Assembly: GCA_019843655.1 (NCBI GenBank)
Contig: JACDQD010000006.1
Span: 26,430,246 to 26,494,245 of the forward strand
Length of the DNA: 64,000 nucleotides
Origin: Lethocerus indicus
Lineage: Eukaryota > Arthropoda > Insecta > Hemiptera > Belostomatidae
Direction of reading: 5' to 3'
Below, piece after piece: positions 56,579 through 64,000 of the stretch. The stretch's first letter is position 1. Each line of letters opens with the position of its first letter. The notes below the pieces were generated by a model, which saw only the letters and a list, made by a program, of their open reading frames with translations, had not been told where the DNA came from and did not search any database. The translations under genes were made by a program, and so were the position numbers.

Positions 56579-59500
56579 CTGAAATTGTCTCTTTAATGTG
56601 TAGACATTAATCCAGTTGAAGCTTGTTACTTAGCGCGGCGGGTACTTGCGATAAACGGTTCCAATTTTAGTCCCGCAAAGGACCCGAAACGTCTCCTCGG
56701 TTCCCGGAAGAGTTGGGAGACCCCTTCAATCCCCGACCGCCAACATCCGACGGGATCTCAATCTTCTCAAACCTGGACCCACCCAGGAATTCAATTAACG
56801 CGGCCTACTCCACCAATCACTCCTCGAGACATGGCTCGCCTAATTCTGAACAAGAAACACCTTTAACAGCGCAAAGGCACACGGGAGTATCGATCTTCGA
56901 GGACTCGGATCTTAGGAATCGAGGTAGGAGAATAAATGAAACTAACAGCTAGCCGGTCTGGATTTTATTTGCGTCGGAACTTCAAATAATTTCTGACAAA
57001 AATTATTTCGGAAAAGAATACTTGTATCACTCTTTCAACACAGAACCACCAAAATGATATGGGTGAACTAATCCAGTCAATAACATACTAAACGATCGTG
57101 ATTGTGGTTGCGTTATGAAAATGGCAGAATAATTTTTTTAAATACAAATTACTCAATACGAAGGTACGAATGTGGTATCGGACCGCGCATATCATGGTAT
57201 ATGTGTCTACGAGTGTAAGTAGGAATCCGGTAAAATGATGGGGGGTCCCAGGTGGCCCTACCGCCAATTGGATGACCACTTACGAATACGAATTCGTACC
57301 CTCATCACTCTGTTTTACATATCCGGAGCACAATATACATACATATATACTTATATTATATATACACACAAAACACCGATTAAGAGCACCATTTTGCCTC
57401 TATATTTAATGCAGTGTGGAAATATTCAATTCAACGATGATTGTTGCCCGTTGGACAACTTCTTCATACCTGATGAAATACAATCTGAGAGTAAGGGTTG
57501 GAGTTGAGAAGGCTGGACCAAAGTTGAGATTTTAATTAGAATTTTAAGTTATTAATTTATCAGCCCGGGGTCAAGTTTTGCAAGGCTGCGGTGAGGTACA
57601 CCTTTTTTGTTGCATAATCCGCGCGGGATTTCGCCCCTCCCGCCCCCCCGAGGTTTAGGCAGCCCGAGATTTAATTCAACTCTCAATTAAGTTTGTCGCT
57701 GTTCGGACTTGACGGGGGGGATTGGGCGGGGCAAAGTTTTGCTGAATTAAAACCGCCATGAAAGTTTGGCCGGGGATCCTCGAACATAATAAGGCGGGAG
57801 GGAGCTTTCCCTCAGGACGGCCGCCGTCGTCGGAGATTCCGGGATAACGCGACACAGGCACTAGGGGAATATGAGGAGGGACGTAGGAGGGACTTGAAAG
57901 TTTACAACGTTCTACGACAAACAGAGGTCGAAGGAATAAGTGCATATTCGCCCCGATAATAAGTTCCGCGGAGAATAAATAACGCGCTTTGGACACTAAA
58001 AAGAAGGCAAAGTTCGATTTCGACTCATGGATAATTGAATATGAGATAATAAATCATCGCGGTAGAAGTGAAAACTCCCCAATTTAGTCGCCATTTTAGT
58101 GTAATAATTTGCAGGATCCGCGGGGATTTTGAATATTACCGCTTTTGCGAGCTTTATGCCTCCATGATATCCTAGTAATGGAGTTAAAAGCTTAACTGAT
58201 TTACTATGTATTATCATTTAATACTCCGTAATACAGTTGGAAGAACCTGGGATTGTAGGGGTTGTCCCCGCTATCGAGGGTATTTTTCCTGACGCCGTAT
58301 AAACGGCGGGTTTGGGAATTGACAATAATTAATATACAAAACCGGGAGCCTACCTAAACCATAACGCTAAATTAATAATTGTCCCTAGCCTAAACCTATC
58401 GGGACGACCCCATTGAAATTATTTCAGGTGTGCGAGGGATCGCGTTTTGTGTACAAAGGGCCCGGCCGCGGTAAGCCCAAGGTTAACAAGGGCGGATTAC
58501 CAAAGCTCGAATTTCAAACTAAAACAGGTCCGGGTGGGGGTTCGGGGGCTTCAACCCCTATTTGATCGGCGGTGCGATGTACGTCCCATCCCCGCCCCCG
58601 CCGCCGCATCTACCCCGTCACAAAGCCATAATTATCGGAGCTGTCCGCCCTAATAGGGAGCCCTACATCCCGTACAAGGCTCCAACCTTTAGCTCTCAAT
58701 TTGGCCAACGGCGGACAGATGGGCCCTATTAAATCTCGACGCCTGTCGCACAGTTAACGCTCAATTTCGGTTAATTTGCGTGAAACAAATTCTCCGAAAT
58801 AATTCTCTTTAATCTGAGGGAAACTGAAATATTCAAAATACACACAGATATTTTCTTATTTAATATTCTTTTGTACCTCCACTTGGACTTTGGAAGAGTA
58901 TGTGAGAAAATATTGTGGTAAGTTTGATTTACATAAAAGTCAGTAACGCCGGTGTAACAGATTTAGTACATTTTATTATTTATTACGCGAGGTATTAATC
59001 CTATTAACGAGGTGATACACAGTACCAAAACAGACAACTCTCAATTAACTTTACTCGCATTTTTTAAATATTGTTCGATGGAATATTACATATACATTTA
59101 AATGCAAAATACTGTCAGAAATCTTGAGTCTAAGGCTGGGCGCCCACGCCGTAAATCGTTTAAGAAAATTCAGTTCCAACATCCAGCAGGTCCGTTATAC
59201 GTTTCGATAATCCGGGCGAAGGCGGTGTCCGGCAGAAGCTCCCCCAAGGCTAAGTAGGAACTTAGTTAAGCGTCAAATCGACCCCAAACTAGTTTGGGTC
59301 GGTCCACTCTCACCTCACCGTCGGCGGGGCTTACTCTTCAGTAACACTGCAGTTACTTACCGCCTACCGCCTAGCCCGGCTTATTTAAACAATATAAAAG
59401 TTAAGCGACAAAGTTCAACCGACGGTTTATCGATGCCCATGCCATATTTCCAGTAATAAGGCTGATTTTTTTACACACAGTATACAAAGGGGTAAATTAC

Positions 59501-60513
59501 CTGTATAGTTTATGCGATAAAGCTATTAATGGAGCTTTTTAAAAATATCTCTTCATTATATTAATTCGATGAACTGGAATATTGTACATTCTAGTGGAAA
59601 TGCCGGGGTGTGTGCTCTCGTATACCGACGAAATTGTTATTTTAAAAGGGACCGAGGTTAAATAAAAAGTAGGTACAGAAAATTATCCCGGAGTCCGTTT
59701 GTGTAGGTGCGCTCCACTAAAATAAAACTTTGCCCCACCGCCGGCCGTAAACCCGGGGGAATTTCCCGGCGAAGTAAATCCAGCTCCTGCGGATTGTTGT
59801 ATAAAGCCTTACCCCATTTTTACGACGCGTCCGTTTCTCTGTTCCTCTCTCTCTCTCTCTCTCTCTCTCCTCTCCCACTTTCCCACCCTGGGGCGTCAAA
59901 CACCTGGAGGAGCGAACGCACGGAGGATAAAGGTAAAGTTGGGGGTGGCCGGGGGGGAAGCGGAATTGGGGGGGGGGGGGTTTTAAGGGGATAAGGGGGA
60001 CGGTCCCACCCCCCGGCACCCCCACTCGCGTTTTATTTGACGTTCGCTGCTTTGCGTTAGGAAGTGGCGCACGCTCAAAGGAGTCACCCGCTGGCAAATT
60101 GTTACCCGCTTCCAGCTCACGTACCGAACGAAATATCATTTATTCAAACGAAAGTTTCTTTATATCTCGATGACTGCAACGATTTCCTACCCAAATACTG
60201 ATTTATTTAATCAATCTACATATTTAGAACCAAACAAATAAGATACTAGGGATTTGATGTTCTCTGGCAACCTTTTTCAAACCGCGGCCCTACTTCTACC
60301 TCCTTTCATTCCTGCCCCCCCCCCTGTATTATCGCTGAAAAAGTAAATGTGTTTTCTGTTTTTATTTTACACAGCCACAGTACACACTCGACAACGGTGG
60401 GAGAAATTCTCTTCTAAGAAGCGAGGAAAAAGGAGTTATTTTTGAAAGAATGAAACCCACGGTAGACACTAACAGCAGATATTTCCTAGGAGTACTCAAC
60501 CTTACTTTAAACG
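56579..60513. other. Non-coding stretch upstream
   Basis: Short unsupported frames only. GC-rich patches are at 58440-58740 and 59890-60010, the latter with long G and C homopolymers. Confidence 0.5.
59842..59870. repeat. (CT)n microsatellite
   Basis: About 13 CT units, followed by pyrimidine-rich sequence to 59886. A poly-G run is at 59967-59980. Confidence 0.93.
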
Positions 60514-60918
60514 TTTTTTTTTAACTTTTTTATTTTGCACAATCAACTTTAACAGTTATAGGTGCAATTATATTTTTCGCATGTTTGTCTCGACAAAGAA
60601 ACCACCCAGTGATGGCGCTTTTGACATGATTTAACTACTGTCCGAGATGATCTCTGGGCCGGTGGCGTTGAAGCCGTCGTGGTGGGGATAGTGGATGGGT
60701 AAGGGAGGAAAGGGACTGAACGAGTGGATTAGGATGAGGAGAAAGGGGCGGGAGTGTAACTTCAGGAACCGAGATTTTGCGACTTCGTCAACTGTCGGTA
60801 TGTTGAGGTCATTGATGGATTGTGTGGTTGGAAACATATCGGGGGGAGCATTAAGGATGGTGCGTAGGACTTTTGATTGGAATCTCTGGATGCGAGAGAT
60901 GTTGGATGTCTTGGTGTT
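60514..60918 (-). mobile_element. Jockey-like LINE, second 3' fragment
   Basis: The minus strand carries the same C-terminal segment as the 40.7-kb copy (SNISRIQRFQSKVLRTILNA; then SINDLNIPTVDEVAKSRFLK) and the same 3' tail (catgtcaaaagcgccatcac, ending in an A-rich tract at 60514-60540). The 5' truncation is deeper than in the other copy. Confidence 0.82.
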
Positions 60919-63639
60919 ACTTTAAACGCAATTTTCATTTGTGACAGATAATATTCAATAGGGTGATTATTCTTAGATTCCTTTTCAAATCTGAGACTGT
61001 ATAAACAGATTCACCGAGGCATTTAGTGGATATTGTCTGGGCGACTGGCTTCTTTTAAAACTAGGAATAATTCCGGTCGTAAATTTGTCGGAAATGATTT
61101 TCCACTAGCATTCATTTGTGGTCCGCGCATTGTAAACTCTTCTGAAAACGTCCGGCCGCATTTTCCCTACCGCGAAAAGGAATTTCATTATCAAGAAAAA
61201 GGATATGTCACTCTCTTTCTCGTTTTCCGCGCGTGTGCGTGTGCCTGTGTGTCGCGGTACGCAGAAGTATTCAACTCCATTGCAGAGCCGGAAACAAAAT
61301 GGGCAGAGAAATTTATGCCCCCGACCGGCCGTCCTTCGAGAGAACATTAACGCTTATATTTAACTGACCTCGGGGACGAATATGAAAGGGATTCTCCGGA
61401 TTCCAGGTCGTCCCGGGAAAAAAAATTTATGAGCCCGAATTCCCGGATATTATTGAATTGCAAGGCGACGACGGATCAAATTGAAGAATTCGGTCGATTG
61501 TAATTAAATAAAAATAAAACGAGGTTTTGGACTTCCCTGAAATCGGTATCTGGACGGAGCCTACAATGTCGGACCCTGATGACGGTCCCACTAAGAGTTC
61601 CGAAATGTCGGAATTATACTAAATTCGGTGGGGGCTTCGGTTGAGGATAAAAAATTAACATTCATCCTGGAACTCCCTCGGGAGTTTTGCGGAAAACCCG
61701 GTACGACTATTTCAGATTTCATCAATTTTTTATCATTAACTTCTAGCTAACTTGGCAACCTCCGTTTCGTTGTGGGCGTTGAGGATTATTCCTAATTCAG
61801 ATTATTCAGAATCTCATAAATTCATTTTTTAATGTTTTCCGCAAATAATATTTTACTCTTGCATTTAATGGGCTTATAAATAAAAATTGTGTATAGCGCT
61901 TATTTGGATCTAGGCCACATTGTTTGGCTAGTCGAAACTTGAATTACGCCGGTTTTTCTCTATCACTTTATGCACGCCTTTTTTGCATAGAATTGTAATC
62001 CGTCCAGTAGGGCCATTATCGGTGGTTTTGTTTAACATTCCGCTGTTTCCACCCTGTTTTTGTTGTGTTGTGACGACGTTACACCCAAGCCGGTCTACAG
62101 GAGGACAAAAAGAGGACATTCGGTGTCGGAGAAACGCACCTCTGATAATCCCACCAACACTCGAGGGTCTCGTGTAATCCTTTGCAATTGTTGTATAAAT
62201 TAACTGAAACTGAAACGGCTAACGTTGCATTTACAACGAGAATTGTTCGAGTTAATTCCTCTTGCAGTTTAAGAGCAGCATCTCGGGAATAAATCGCCTC
62301 TTTTTTTTTTAGAGAGAGAGAGAGATGGAAACTCCCCGCGTGTTAAATTCTCGGCGACGTCGATCGCGGAATTCTTCGTTTATTCCCCGTTCCGAATTCC
62401 ACTCGGCCGAACAGCCGGCGAAGAATAAATCGAAGGACGTGACAGACCGAAGGGAAATGGAACAGACGCATTCCACGCCGAAATAAGTACAGCGTTTTCA
62501 ATCTGCCCCAAGTTTTCAAAATGTCCCATCTCCCCCGAAGATTTTGGCGAGAGGTTTTTAAATTATAAATTAAATCCTACGAACAAAATCGGAATAATTA
62601 TTTCACACGTCCTACGACGTTTCATCGAGCGTCAAGTTTCGGGGCGAACTGATTAGGCGAAAAATTAAATTATAATGTAAAAACAATGAAATGGACCCCT
62701 GACAAATGTAAATTTGGAGAAACTTAAAGCTGTGCTATCCGACAGTAATATCATATCAACATCGTAGGAAGTAAATATATTCACACACTTTTAAATGTTC
62801 TCCTTTTTATTTCTAGTGGCTCAATTAAGCTTTAACTGTTATGCGCCGCATTCAACTGTTTCCTTACTTAGTGATAAGGCCAAAGTAGTTGATTTCAATA
62901 AATTAATATAAAGTTGTAAAAGTGAAGTTTCTTTTTATCGTGGAATATTATATATAGATAAATATCAGTATTAATTACTGAATCTAACTATAAAATTGTA
63001 TGGACTGGGGGAATTAGCGGCCCCATGAGGGTATAGGGCCCGGGTCCAAAATAACCACCGACTACCAAAATTAGGCCTGCCGGCTGATTAGTCCCGAAAG
63101 TTCAACCGGAAACCACGAAGAAAACAGATTGGTCGATCCCAGTTTATTTCAGGAAATTACCGGGAGGAAGGGCGGTTTGGGGAGCGGCGGGGCGGGGGGA
63201 GGAAACGGAAGATCGGGGAATTGGCTAGCCCCGAACCACCCCCCCCCTCTTCCAACCCCTAAAGACTTCCTGGCTGCCCGGTTCCAATCTCCAGGAGTGC
63301 CCCGCCGCCGCCGCAAGTCTTCAACATCACAATTAGTGTCCCCGATGCAAACCGGGCGGGCCATCGGGCTCGAAAAAAAAATAACCCGAATTGAATTTCT
63401 TTTTTAACCGAAAGCCGAAACACCGTTCGTCAACAAAGTATCAATCGCAATATACTAAATATTCTTCCAAGTGCAGGTCGTAATCGATACGACGAAATGT
63501 CCGAACTCGAGTTTGTTCCCATTAAAGCGGGCATAATAACAGAAAATGCCTCAGGTAATGAGTTCCGAATAAGGAACTTATGAAATATTAATTAATTTAA
63601 AAACCAGTTTTGTAGTCGTCGAGGGGTTGAAATACCGTA
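60919..63639. other. Non-coding stretch near the window edge
   Basis: A short (GA)n lies near 62310-62325, and GC-rich homopolymer-bearing sequence at 63160-63310 gives overlapping frames on both strands. Nothing was recognised. Confidence 0.5.
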
Positions 63640-63755
63640 CATCCCAAAAAACATCCAAGGTGCCAAAAGTGACTAACACCGCTACTGAAGGTCTAACAAA
63701 CAGTCTAACAAAACACCAAACCAGCGAGAGGAGACAGAATCACACGAAGTCTACG
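63640..63755 (+). mobile_element. HHR-F family repeat, copy 8 (deleted right end)
   Basis: catcccaaaaaacatccaag, gtgactaacaccgctactga and gagacagaatcacacgaagt are recognisable. The ribozyme core between them has been replaced by two copies of gtctaacaaa. Confidence 0.65.
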
Positions 63756-64000
63756 TTAAGGAAATAGTAATATTTTCAGAAAAACACAATAAATTGCACT
63801 ACGTCACATTCAAATAACAAAGTATTTACATTTTTATTTACTGGTAGTCAACAAAAATTATTTTCTGATTCTAATAAAAATATAAATATTAAATATCTTT
63901 TTTGTTAATGCATCATAGTATTACATGATTGTTTTATAAACCTGAGCAATAAAAATAATTTCGAAATGTTATGTATAAAATTCTTCAAGATCCTGAGAGC

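Noticed and set aside
56713..56952. Plus-strand 79-codon frame
   Set aside because: Pro/Ser/Asn-rich composition, no recognised domain, and no supporting splice structure.

Overview
This window looks like animal (most likely insect) nuclear DNA. Coding sequence is sparse and split by GT-AG introns, the background is AT-rich, and there are microsatellites, satellites and remnants of LINE, mariner and piggyBac elements. No bacterial operon, rRNA or convincing tRNA gene was seen. The species cannot be named from the sequence.

The one supported gene lies on the minus strand and spans most of the window. Five exons (49394-49295, 49026-48928, 36955-36765, 25532-25319, 13626-13352) join in perfect reading phase. 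They encode about 293 residues that form two complete CUB domains, each with four cysteines, followed by a Thr/Val/Ala-rich linker. From memory of the family, the best match is the insect suppressor-of-lurcher-like protein (Sol1), an extracellular auxiliary subunit of ionotropic glutamate receptors. The first intron is 268 bp and the next three are each about 11-12 kb. Two further exon-like pieces on the same strand, 56578-56448 (upstream) and 1690-1578 (downstream), may belong to the same gene but are less certain.

The introns are filled with repeats. (1) 17431-23321 is a G-rich array of a ~77-bp unit, about 76 copies. The very long minus-strand open frames over it are artefacts. (2) A family called HHR-F here has inverted ends and up to eight clear copies or fragments (about 5.7, 8.8, 10.4-12.1, 16.2, 30.6, 34.1, 44.5-45.7 and 63.6 kb). 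Several copies carry an internal 70-bp satellite that ranges from about 1.5 to 21 units. (3) Two 3' fragments of one Jockey-like LINE lie at 40.7-41.3 kb (+) and 60.5-60.9 kb (-). (4) A 642-bp TTAA-flanked piggyBac-like MITE lies at 37.04-37.68 kb and a 205-bp TA-flanked mariner MITE at 38.07-38.27 kb. (5) There are five long (TA)n tracts.

The most interesting observation concerns the ends of the HHR-F family. They contain a 37-nt segment with every conserved core position of a type I hammerhead ribozyme: CUGAAGA, a GGC/GCC helix II, GAAA, a minimal CC/GG helix III ending in UC, and a GCUA/UAGC helix I. The only departure is one extra U after A9. The motif is intact at five ends and sits in inverted orientation at the two ends of one copy. 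This suggests the repeats are non-autonomous relatives of hammerhead-bearing retroelements (Penelope-like or retrozyme-like) rather than ordinary TIR transposons.
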